A DNA stretch of 6,616 bases from a bacterium (GTDB lineage Bacteria > Actinomycetota > Acidimicrobiia > Spongiisociales > UBA11373), in contig JABMPV010000197.1 in the NCBI GenBank assembly GCA_013202595.1, positions 1 to 6,616 on the forward strand. The letters are read 5' to 3'. The notes under the pieces were generated by a model. It was not told the origin of the DNA. It saw only the letters and a list, made by a program, of their open reading frames with translations, and made no database searches. The position numbers and the translations under genes were made by a program. The stretch's first letter is position 1. The number at the start of each line of letters is the position of its first letter. This document shows, in pieces, positions 1 to 5,963 of the stretch.

Positions 1-421
1 CCCGGAAGTCGAGACGCTCGACGCCGGTCATCTCGTCGCTGCCCTCCGCCACCGATCCGGTCTCGGCATCGATGACTATCTCATGCCGATCAGGGTCGAT
101 GAAGGCTCCAGTGAGGGTCCCCGACACGCCGGCACGGGTGCCATCCACCTCTCCGAAGATCGCAAACGACCCGGCCCAGGCGAGTGATTCGACCTCGACC
201 TCACCGGGGACGGCGGGGAGCTCCACCACTGTGGTCGTCGTTGGCGCGACTGTCGTCGTTGGCGCGACTGTCGTCGTTGGCGCGACTGTCGTCGTTGGCG
301 CGACTGTCGTCGTCGATGACGTCGATGTCGATGACGTCGATGAGGTGGCGATGACGCCGCCGTCGTCACCGCATGCGGCGACCAGCAGGGCGATGACAAT
401 CAGCACGGCGATCCGGCGCAC
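1..421 (-). CDS. Putative secreted lipoprotein with Ser/Thr-rich TTTVAP-repeat linker (3' end outside window)
   Basis: A reading frame opens at a GTG (421..419) and stays open to the left edge, giving 140 residues. Residues 1-16 form a short signal peptide: basic MRR, a hydrophobic stretch, then LVAAC, a good lipobox with Cys17 as the predicted lipidated residue. The mature protein should thus be anchored outside the cytoplasmic membrane. Residues 26-39 are nearly all Ser/Thr, and residues 37-60 are four copies of TTTVAP, a flexible spacer holding a domain away from the membrane. From about residue 65 the sequence becomes ordinary and probably beta-rich (EVESLAWAGSFAIFGEVDG, then GVSGTLTGAFIDPDRHEIVI), with no family I recognise. 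GTG is chosen because GAGGAGA lies 5 nt upstream and the signal peptide begins there. The gene lies downstream of argH on the same strand, but 446 nt away, so it is probably a separate unit. Function unknown. Confidence 0.82.
   Translation of the reverse strand, partial: MRRIAVLIVIALLVAACGDDGGVIATSSTSSTSTSSTTTVAPTTTVAPTTTVAPTTTVAPTTTTVVELPAVPGEVEVESLAWAGSFAIFGEVDGTRAGVSGTLTGAFIDPDRHEIVIDAETGSVAEGSDEMTGVERLDFR
234..305 (-). repeat. Four perfect 18-bp tandem repeats coding for TTTVAP
   Basis: The plus-strand unit GTCGTCGTTGGCGCGACT occurs four times head to tail at 234-251, 252-269, 270-287 and 288-305 with no mismatch. A partial further copy follows at 306. Read on the minus strand in the lipoprotein frame, each unit encodes Thr-Thr-Thr-Val-Ala-Pro. 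Because 18 bp is six codons, gain or loss of a unit would change linker length without breaking the frame. Identity at the nucleotide level, including synonymous positions, points to recent expansion by slippage or recombination. Confidence 0.95.
312..341 (-). repeat. Two perfect 15-bp direct repeats in the Ser/Thr linker
   Basis: The unit GTCGATGACGTCGAT is present twice in tandem at 312-326 and 327-341. It lies in the lipoprotein gene just before the TTTVAP array in coding order and encodes part of the Ser/Thr-only tract at residues 27-37. The period is five codons, so copy changes also preserve frame. Confidence 0.85.
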
Positions 422-426
422 GGGGG

Positions 427-433
427 TCTCCTC
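427..433 (-). promoter_or_regulatory. Ribosome binding site of the lipoprotein gene
   Basis: On the minus strand GAGGAGA is followed by five C residues and then the GTG start at 421. This near-perfect Shine-Dalgarno sequence decides the non-ATG start and supports the gene, whose stop codon lies outside the window. Confidence 0.7.
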
Positions 434-515
434 TATCGGTGTCCAGGCTCAGACGGTACCGCTCTCTCTCGAGGTTCCCCGGCGGGGCACCCGACGCCTG
501 GATCTCTGAACCCCC
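434..515. other. Spacer between divergent starts; no clear promoter seen
   Basis: This stretch separates the start of the minus-strand lipoprotein gene from the start of the possible plus-strand ORF. At least the lipoprotein promoter is expected here or slightly further upstream, but I find no convincing -35/-10 pair on either strand. The only structure is a weak 4-bp inverted repeat (CCCC-GGC-GGGG) near 477-487. It has no T tract and does not look like a terminator. Confidence 0.3.
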
Positions 516-522
516 AGAAGGA
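516..522 (+). promoter_or_regulatory. Candidate ribosome binding site of the plus-strand ORF
   Basis: AGAAGGA lies 5 nt before the GTG at 528. It is one of the main reasons for taking the plus-strand ORF seriously. A second possible pair, AGGAAG at 598-603 before the in-frame GTG at 609, would give a shorter product. Confidence 0.4.
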
Positions 523-527
523 ATAGG

Positions 528-899
528 GTGATCTGCATGGGCCGGACATGGCACGACGGATCTGCGGTCACGATGGCCCCCGTCCCCGTCGCCGCCCAGG
601 AAGTGCAGGTGTGGCACGACGGCTTCTGGTGCTGGAGTTTTCGGCTCTGGGTCATGGACGGAACCACCCGTGTGTCGTGGGGGGCCGGGATCGCCGGCAC
701 TGGGTGGGGGGCTCGCCGTCTTGCCCGGCGCTGTTCCCGCCTGGCCGCACTCCCCCCGGCATCGAGGAACATGCGCTGCACTCTCGTTGCCCGCCTGGGC
801 CGCTGCGACGGCCTGACCTGCTATCCGTGGTGGATGGGCTTGGCTTCAGAGCGCGCCAACCGCCGCATCACCGATCGCTCGCAGCCAGTCCCTCCCTGA
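528..899 (+). CDS. Possible small Trp-rich protein, function unknown
   Basis: This open frame of 123 codons starts at GTG 528 behind AGAAGGA and ends at TGA 897-899. My hand count gives about 80% G or C at third codon positions, against about 63% and 67% at the first and second. The third-position excess is what a coding frame in this genome would show, although second-position GC is higher than usual. The product has no signal peptide or membrane segment and is rich in Trp (nine) and Cys, with WHDG at residues 8-11 and again at 29-32. The block around residues 27-75 (VWHDGFWCWSFRLW, DG, then an Arg/Ala-rich helix-like stretch) loosely recalls small YegP/DUF1508-type beta domains, but I would not assign it. 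It overlaps the argH 3' end by 32 nt in convergent orientation. Without it, 422-867 would be an empty 446-nt stretch. An internal GTG at 609 is an alternative start. It may be spurious. Confidence 0.35.
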   Translation: MICMGRTWHDGSAVTMAPVPVAAQEVQVWHDGFWCWSFRLWVMDGTTRVSWGAGIAGTGWGARRLARRCSRLAALPPASRNMRCTLVARLGRCDGLTCYPWWMGLASERANRRITDRSQPVPP

Positions 900-2232
900 G
901 TGATCGGATCTGCACGGCGACGGATTCGAACGACCCTCCCCCGTGACTGCGACGTCGGGCCACCGAACGGACGGGGTCGAGCACTGCGACGTCTCCGGGT
1001 TCCAGTGCTTCGTGCACCGCAGCGATCTCGCCGCCATCCACGGACTCGAAGGTTCTGCCCCCGGCCTGCAGCGCTCCAACGAAACGCCCAACGATCTCGT
1101 GGGCTTCGCGGAATGCGACGCCACGCTCGACCAGCACCTCGGCCAGATCCATTGCGGTCACCCAGGCCGAAGGATGCGGAGGGTCGAGCACCGCCCCCGA
1201 CACCATCTCCGTGAGTGCAGCGAGCGCACCGGCGAGATCGTCGTCCACGGTAAACAGGTGCTCCTTGTCCTGCTGGAGGTCTCTGTCGTAGGCCAGGGGA
1301 AGGCCCTTCTCCATGGCGAGGAACCCGGTCAAGTGACCGATCGCCGATCCAGCCTTGCCGCGCGCCAGTTCCGCGATATCCGGATTCTTCTTGTGGGGGA
1401 GCGCCGACGAACCCGTCGTCACCGAGTCCGGATACGAGGCCCAGCCGAATTCGGTGGTCGCCCACAGCACGAGGTCCTCGGACAGTCGACTGATATCGAC
1501 CATGGCCCTCGTGCAGCACCACAGGTACTCGGCAGCGACATCGCGCGATGACACGGCATCGATGGAGTTGTCGAACACACCACCCAGGCCGAGCGAATCT
1601 GCCGCGACCATGGGATCAATCGGCAGGCTGGTACCTCCCCCCGCCGCTGCACCCAGCGGCGACAAGTCCAGTCGGCGCCTCACGCCCGCGAAACGATCCA
1701 GATCTCTCACCAGCGGCCAGGCATGGGCCAGAAGATGGTGAGCCAGGGGAACGGCCTGGGCCTGCTGGAGGTGGGTGTACGAGGCCACCACGACGTCACC
1801 GGCGGCTTCGGCCCGATCGACGAGAGCCTCTATCAGACCTCGTATCTGATCCATCCGCCTGAGGGCCTCTCCGGCCAGATACAGGCGGATATCGAGGGCG
1901 ATCTGATCGTTGCGCGATCTGGCCGTATGTAGTTTGGCTGCGACAGGCCCGGCTATCTCGCCGAGTCGACGCTCCACTGCCGAGTGCACGTCCTCGTCGG
2001 TGTCGAGCCACGTGAACGAGCCATCCGCAGCCTCTTCGGAGATCTCTCGCAATCCCGCCTCGAGCGCAGCCTGCTCGTCCCGGGTGACCAACTCTGCGGC
2101 ACCGAGACCGGCCAGATGGGCGATCGACCCTTCGACGTCGACCTCCAGGAGGCGTCGATCGGCATGGGACACGGTGAACTGCCACAGGGAATGGGCCGGG
2201 CCGTCCGAAAAGCGGCCTCCCCAGAGCGTCAC
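868..2232 (-). CDS. argH: Argininosuccinate lyase
   Basis: Splits argininosuccinate into arginine and fumarate in the cytoplasm, the last step of arginine synthesis. The 454-residue product has the usual family length and begins MTLWGGRF, the typical ArgH start. Visible signatures of the fumarase/aspartase superfamily are DVHSAVERRLGE (81-92), SRNDQ (106-110), THLQ with a conserved His (153-156), SPLGAAAGGGTSLPID (191-206) and the mobile active-site loop GSSALPHKKNPD (274-285), which carries the catalytic serine. The C-terminal helical part contains DLAEVLVERGVAFREAHEIVG (the last family-conserved region) and ends normally. The loop reads ALPH where most ArgH proteins I recall read IMPQ. The start is GTG, overlapping the argG stop by 4 nt (GTGA), with GAGGG 3 nt upstream inside argG. 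It is the last gene of the operon. No hairpin with a T tract follows it. Confidence 0.97.
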   Translation of the reverse strand: MTLWGGRFSDGPAHSLWQFTVSHADRRLLEVDVEGSIAHLAGLGAAELVTRDEQAALEAGLREISEEAADGSFTWLDTDEDVHSAVERRLGEIAGPVAAKLHTARSRNDQIALDIRLYLAGEALRRMDQIRGLIEALVDRAEAAGDVVVASYTHLQQAQAVPLAHHLLAHAWPLVRDLDRFAGVRRRLDLSPLGAAAGGGTSLPIDPMVAADSLGLGGVFDNSIDAVSSRDVAAEYLWCCTRAMVDISRLSEDLVLWATTEFGWASYPDSVTTGSSALPHKKNPDIAELARGKAGSAIGHLTGFLAMEKGLPLAYDRDLQQDKEHLFTVDDDLAGALAALTEMVSGAVLDPPHPSAWVTAMDLAEVLVERGVAFREAHEIVGRFVGALQAGGRTFESVDGGEIAAVHEALEPGDVAVLDPVRSVARRRSHGGGSFESVAVQIRSLREGLAASDR

Positions 2233-3455
2233 TCGCCCTCACCCAACCGTTTCTCTGCAAGCGTGCGCAGTCGGAGAGCCTGCAGGCGGATGAAGCCGCC
2301 GGCATCACTCTGGTCGTACACATCGTCCGCCTCGAAGGTCACGGTCGCCTGGTCGTAGAGTGCATGGCGATCCGAGCGGCGGCCGTTCACCTGGGCCTGG
2401 CCCTTGTACAGCTTCATCCGGGCCTCGCCATTGACCCGCCTCTGGATGTCATCCATGAAGGCCTGCAGCGCTTCGCGTTCGGGGGAGAACCAGAAGCCGT
2501 TGTAGACCATCTCGGCATACCTCGGCACCAGTTCGTCCCTCAGGTGCTGGACTTCCCTGTCCAGGGTGATGGACTCGACTGCTCTGTGGGCGTGATAGAG
2601 CACCGTGCCGCCGGGGGTCTCGTAGATCCCTCTGCTCTTCATACCGATGAACCGGTTCTCGACAAGGTCCACCCTGCCGACCCCGTGGCGCCCTCCGACC
2701 TCATTGAGGTGGGTGAGCAGGTCGACCGGTGACATCGCCACGCCATCGACTGCCACGGGATTGCCGTCCTCGAAGGCGATGGTGATGAACTCAGGTTCGT
2801 CCGGGGCGTCCTCAGGGTCGGTGGTCATCCGGAACATCCCCGGCGGAGGAGGCGCCCACGGGTCCTCGAGCACACCTCCCTCGTACGAGATGTGCAGCAG
2901 ATTGGCATCCATGGAGAACGGCGCCTCTTCGTCGGCACCGGAAGCCGGCACCTCAATGCCGTGCTTGTCCGCGTAGGCCATCAGATCGGCCCTGCCCTTC
3001 ATGTCCCACTCACGCCACGGTGCCACGACCTCGATGCCGGGATCGAGCGCATACGCCGACAACTCGAAGCGCACCTGATCGTTGCCCTTGCCGGTCGCAC
3101 CGTGGGAGATGGCATCGGCACCGGTTGCTCTGGCAGTCTCGACCAATCCCTTGGAGATGACGGGACGGGCGAGCGACGTGCCGAGCAGGTAGTAACCCTC
3201 ATAGATCGCATTGGCCCGCAGCGCGGGGAAGACGTAGTCCTCGACGAACTCTGCGCGGAGGTCGTCCACGATTGCTTCGGTGGCACCCGTGGCCAGCGCC
3301 TTGACCCTGGCGGAGTCCAGTTCCTCACCCTGACCCACATCAGCGGTGTAGGCGACGACCTCGGCGCCGACGTGCTCTGTCAGCCACTTGAGGATGATCG
3401 ATGTGTCGAGGCCCCCTGAGTAGGCGAGAACCACCTTCTTGATGGATCCGGTCAC
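2229..3455 (-). CDS. argG: Argininosuccinate synthase
   Basis: Condenses citrulline with aspartate using ATP to form argininosuccinate, the substrate of the downstream ArgH. The product has 408 residues, close to the usual 400 or so. The N-type ATP-pyrophosphatase loop AYSGGLDTS is at 11-19 and the second hallmark, SHGATGKGNDQVRFE, at 117-131. SMDANLLHISYEGG (181-194) and ENRFIGMKSRGIYETPGG (266-283) belong to the synthetase domain, and the C-terminal helix (388-405) matches the oligomerisation tail of the family. The start is GTG at 3455, overlapping the argR stop by 4 nt, with GGGAGG 5 nt upstream. The coupled start gives the correct N-terminus, with the P-loop about ten residues in. It lies between argR and argH on one transcript. 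Citrulline must come from an ornithine carbamoyltransferase that is not encoded here. Confidence 0.98.
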   Translation of the reverse strand: MTGSIKKVVLAYSGGLDTSIILKWLTEHVGAEVVAYTADVGQGEELDSARVKALATGATEAIVDDLRAEFVEDYVFPALRANAIYEGYYLLGTSLARPVISKGLVETARATGADAISHGATGKGNDQVRFELSAYALDPGIEVVAPWREWDMKGRADLMAYADKHGIEVPASGADEEAPFSMDANLLHISYEGGVLEDPWAPPPPGMFRMTTDPEDAPDEPEFITIAFEDGNPVAVDGVAMSPVDLLTHLNEVGGRHGVGRVDLVENRFIGMKSRGIYETPGGTVLYHAHRAVESITLDREVQHLRDELVPRYAEMVYNGFWFSPEREALQAFMDDIQRRVNGEARMKLYKGQAQVNGRRSDRHALYDQATVTFEADDVYDQSDAGGFIRLQALRLRTLAEKRLGEGE

Positions 3456-3898
3456 TGGCCCCTCCCGGTTGCCTCGAGCCGCGCGGCGAGAACCGCTCCG
3501 CCGATGGATTCCTCGGCCACGATCAGCACGGTGTCATCTCCTGCGACTGTTCCAACCACCCCGGTGGTTCGCGACCCGTCGATGGCGGCCCCCACGAGAT
3601 GAGCCGCCCCCGGAGGCGTCTTCAGCACCACCAGGTTGCCCGACACCGCGATCTCCTCCACGAAACTGCCGAGGGCTGCAGCGAGGTCGGCGTCGCCATC
3701 TTCGGAAGAGGACAACGCATAGATGCCGTCCTCCCCTCCTGCCTTCCTGGCACCGATGGCGGCGAGGTCGCGAGACACCGTCGCCTGGGTGACTTCGTAT
3801 CCCCGATCGGCGAGCAACTCGACGATCGCAGCCTGGCTCACAAGGTCCTGGCTTTCGATCAGGCGCTTGATCAAGCCCCTGCGCAGTGCAGCGCTCAT
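3452..3898 (-). CDS. argR: Arginine repressor ArgR
   Basis: Arginine-dependent transcription factor that in known family members forms hexamers, binds ARG boxes and represses arginine biosynthesis genes. The 148-residue product has the two expected domains. An N-terminal winged helix-turn-helix (about 1-65) contains VTQATVSRDL at 36-45, the diagnostic recognition helix motif. A C-terminal domain (about 75-145) contains GTVAGDDTVLIV at 116-127, whose paired aspartates (121-122) bind arginine and which builds the hexamer core. Between them is a short acidic linker (64-71). ATG 3898 overlaps the argB stop as ATGA, and the stop overlaps the argG GTG as GTGA. Embedded in the operon, it is presumably autoregulated with it. 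The operator would be expected upstream of argC, outside this window. The ribosome binding site is weak, so translation probably depends on coupling with argB. Confidence 0.97.
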   Translation of the reverse strand: MSAALRRGLIKRLIESQDLVSQAAIVELLADRGYEVTQATVSRDLAAIGARKAGGEDGIYALSSSEDGDADLAAALGSFVEEIAVSGNLVVLKTPPGAAHLVGAAIDGSRTTGVVGTVAGDDTVLIVAEESIGGAVLAARLEATGRGQ

Positions 3899-4803
3899 CG
3901 AGCGTCCGCATCGTTCATGACCATGGTCCCGATCCCCTCGGGTGTGAACATCTCCAGCAGCAGAGCGTGCTGCACCCGGCCATCGAGGATATGTGACTGC
4001 TTCACACCGCCGGCCATCGCCTCTCGCAGCGAGATGAGTTTGGGGATCATCCCCTTCGAGATCGCTCCACTTCCGAGCAGTTCGGTGAGGCGCGAGATCG
4101 TCAGCCGCTGGATGAGGCTGTTGGTGTCGGCCAGATCGGCGTACAGGCCCTCCACATCGGTGAGATAGACCAGTTTCTCGGCACCGAGCGCAGCAGCGAG
4201 CGACCCCGCCGCCGTGTCGGCGTTGATGTTGTACGGCAACCCGTCGGGTCCCCGCCCAACGGGCGCCACCACGGGGATGAGACCGTCGTCCATGAGACGG
4301 ATCAGGTATCCCGAGTTCACCTTCTGAATCTCCCCGACGTAGCCCAGGCGCTCGTCTGCCTGGGTCACCTCGAAGGTGTTGGCGTCGAGGCCGGTCACTC
4401 CTGCGGCGACCGCTCCATGAGCATTGATCAGCCTGACGGTGTCGGGATTGACCTCTCCCACCAGCGTCGCCTGGACGATCCGCATGGTGTCGGCGTCGGT
4501 GACCCTGAGGCCCTCCACCCACCGTGGCTCGATGCCGAACCTCTTCATGGCGCTGGAGATGTGGGGACCGCCACCGTGGACGATCACGGGCTTGATGCCA
4601 ACCAGATGGAGCAGCGCCACGTCGTCGGCGAAGGTCTCACGCAACTGGTCGTCGATCATCGCCGACCCGCCGTACTTGATCACCATGGTGTGCCCGCGAT
4701 ATGCCTTGATGAATGGCAGGGCCTCGCTGAATATGCGGGCCTTGCCCATGGTGGAGGCGATCATCTGCTTGGCCCGCAGCGGCGACGTGTGTCCGGTGTT
4801 CAT
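3895..4803 (-). CDS. argB: Acetylglutamate kinase
   Basis: Phosphorylates N-acetylglutamate with ATP, usually the arginine-inhibited control step in organisms with the cyclic pathway. The 302-residue product is an amino acid kinase family member. KYGGSAM (43-49) supplies the catalytic lysine and glycine-rich loop, VHGGGP (75-80) binds substrate, NINADTAAGSLAAALGAEK (192-210) binds N-acetylglutamate and leads into the ATP half, LTDVEGLY (214-221) and SKGMIPK (249-255) contact ATP. An N-terminal helix ahead of the kinase core (about 14-38, KARIFSEALPFIKAYRG) and the C-terminal HILDGRVQHALLLEMFTPEGIGT region are the parts that form the hexamer and arginine site in inhibitable enzymes, so feedback inhibition is likely (inference). 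ATG 4803 shares one base with the argJ stop (TGATG) and has GGAG upstream. Met14 is a possible later start, but coupling favours the first. The next gene is argR instead of the usual argD. Confidence 0.97.
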   Translation of the reverse strand: MNTGHTSPLRAKQMIASTMGKARIFSEALPFIKAYRGHTMVIKYGGSAMIDDQLRETFADDVALLHLVGIKPVIVHGGGPHISSAMKRFGIEPRWVEGLRVTDADTMRIVQATLVGEVNPDTVRLINAHGAVAAGVTGLDANTFEVTQADERLGYVGEIQKVNSGYLIRLMDDGLIPVVAPVGRGPDGLPYNINADTAAGSLAAALGAEKLVYLTDVEGLYADLADTNSLIQRLTISRLTELLGSGAISKGMIPKLISLREAMAGGVKQSHILDGRVQHALLLEMFTPEGIGTMVMNDADAR

Positions 4804-5963
4804 CAGGAGTACTCCGCGTTGAATTCGACGTACTGGGGCGTGAGATCCGTGGTGAGCAGCGTCGCTTCGCCCGGACCCGATCCAACACCTACGACCACGT
4901 CGAGGTCCCCGGTCTCCATGGTGGATCGGAGATCGGCCCTGTCGACGCCTGTGGAGATGCCCTCGTCGGCCACGAGCACCCCCTGGTAGGAGACCGAGAA
5001 CTCCGTCGGGTCGAATGGGATCCCGGCTTCACCGCACGCAGACAGGAGCCGGCCCCAGTTGGGATCACCTCCGTAGAAGGCGGACCGCACGAGAGCCGAG
5101 TCACACATCGCTCTGCCGAGCACCTTGGCCGCTGCGGCATCTACCGCGCCCTTCACATGCAGCGTCACCAGGCGACTCGCTCCCTCTGCGTCCTCGGCAA
5201 TCTGCCGAGCCAGGTCCTTGGCGGCAGTGGTGAGAGCCGACGTCAGTGCCTCCCGATCCGGAGTCACACCAGATGCCCCCGTCGCCACCGTGATCACCGT
5301 GTCGTTGGTGCTCGCACATCCGTCGATATCGAGGCAGTTGAAGGACACCTCCGTGGCGGACCGCAGGGCTTCGCTCAGATCCTCGGCGCTGGCGACGGCG
5401 TCGGTGACGATCACGGCCAGCATCGTTGCCATATCGGGCCGAATCATCCCCGCTCCTTTGGCCATGCCCCCAACGGTGAACCCGCCGGACTCGACGAGTG
5501 TCTCCTTGGGCCCGGAGTCCGTCGTCATGATCGCCCGCGCCGCACTCTTGCCTGCAGCAGGACTCCTTTCGAGTTGCGCAGACGCCGCGCCGACTCCGGC
5601 AGCGACGGTTGGGCCATCCAGGGGGTCGCCGATGGTGCCCGTCGAGCACACGAGCACCTCGGTCACCTTGCAGCCGAGCACCTTGGCGGCTGCCCGCGCC
5701 GTTCCGATTGCGACGAGGTCACCCGAAGGCCCGGTCGCCGCATTGGCGCACCCCGAGTTGAGGACCACCGCCCGGGCGACTCCGCCCGAGACATGCCTGC
5801 GACTGAGTTGGACCGGAGCCGCGGCGGCGAGGTTCGTGGTGAACACGGCTGCGGCGGTCGCCGGTTCGTCTGTGACTATCAGAGCCAGATCCAGCACCCC
5901 GTCGGGTTTGATCCCCGCCGCGATGCCTGCCGCCGTGACTCCAAGGGGCGCCGTCACGCTCAT
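4803..5963 (-). CDS. argJ: Glutamate N-acetyltransferase / ornithine acetyltransferase (ArgJ)
   Basis: Transfers the acetyl group from N-acetylornithine to glutamate, releasing ornithine and regenerating N-acetylglutamate. Some members also use acetyl-CoA, which the sequence alone does not settle. The start is ATG 5963, overlapping the argC stop as ATGA, giving 386 residues, normal for the family. The same frame is open far upstream through argC, but that extension is a shadow of argC and has no ArgJ homology. Seen in the product: NSGCANA (69-75), the oxyanion-hole STGTIG (107-112), and KGAGMIRPDMATML (169-182), where the precursor self-cleaves between Ala179 and Thr180 so that Thr180 becomes the N-terminal nucleophile of the beta chain (207 residues). 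FNCLDIDGCASTNDTV (208-223), DPNWGR (300-305) and the C-terminal YVEFNAEYS are all typical. It needs N-acetylornithine from an ArgD not encoded here. Confidence 0.97.
   Translation of the reverse strand: MSVTAPLGVTAAGIAAGIKPDGVLDLALIVTDEPATAAAVFTTNLAAAAPVQLSRRHVSGGVARAVVLNSGCANAATGPSGDLVAIGTARAAAKVLGCKVTEVLVCSTGTIGDPLDGPTVAAGVGAASAQLERSPAAGKSAARAIMTTDSGPKETLVESGGFTVGGMAKGAGMIRPDMATMLAVIVTDAVASAEDLSEALRSATEVSFNCLDIDGCASTNDTVITVATGASGVTPDREALTSALTTAAKDLARQIAEDAEGASRLVTLHVKGAVDAAAAKVLGRAMCDSALVRSAFYGGDPNWGRLLSACGEAGIPFDPTEFSVSYQGVLVADEGISTGVDRADLRSTMETGDLDVVVGVGSGPGEATLLTTDLTPQYVEFNAEYS

Noticed and set aside
72..509. Plus-strand frame of 145 codons with TVVVGA repeats
   Set aside because: It is the antisense image of the TTTVAP repeat array in the lipoprotein gene. 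The minus strand has the ribosome binding site, signal peptide and lipobox, while this frame has no recognisable start context.
798..813. Inverted repeat GGCCG-CTGCGA-CGGCC after argH, considered as a terminator
   Set aside because: The stem is only 5 bp with no following T tract on either strand. Such short GC hairpins are expected by chance here.
905..945. tRNA T-arm-like motif (GTTCGAATCC on the minus strand)
   Set aside because: It lies within the conserved C-terminal coding region of argH, and no acceptor stem, D-arm or anticodon arm can be built around it.
3899..4522. Upstream extension of the argR frame through argB (356 codons)
   Set aside because: It is an open shadow frame in GC-rich DNA, with Arg/His/Gly-rich sequence and no domain. 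The ATGA start gives a complete ArgR.
4806..4815. Perfect 10-bp palindrome GGAGTACTCC at the argJ/argB junction, considered as an operator
   Set aside because: It is made of the argJ codons Glu-Tyr-Ser and the argB ribosome binding site. It has no ARG-box resemblance and no second copy.
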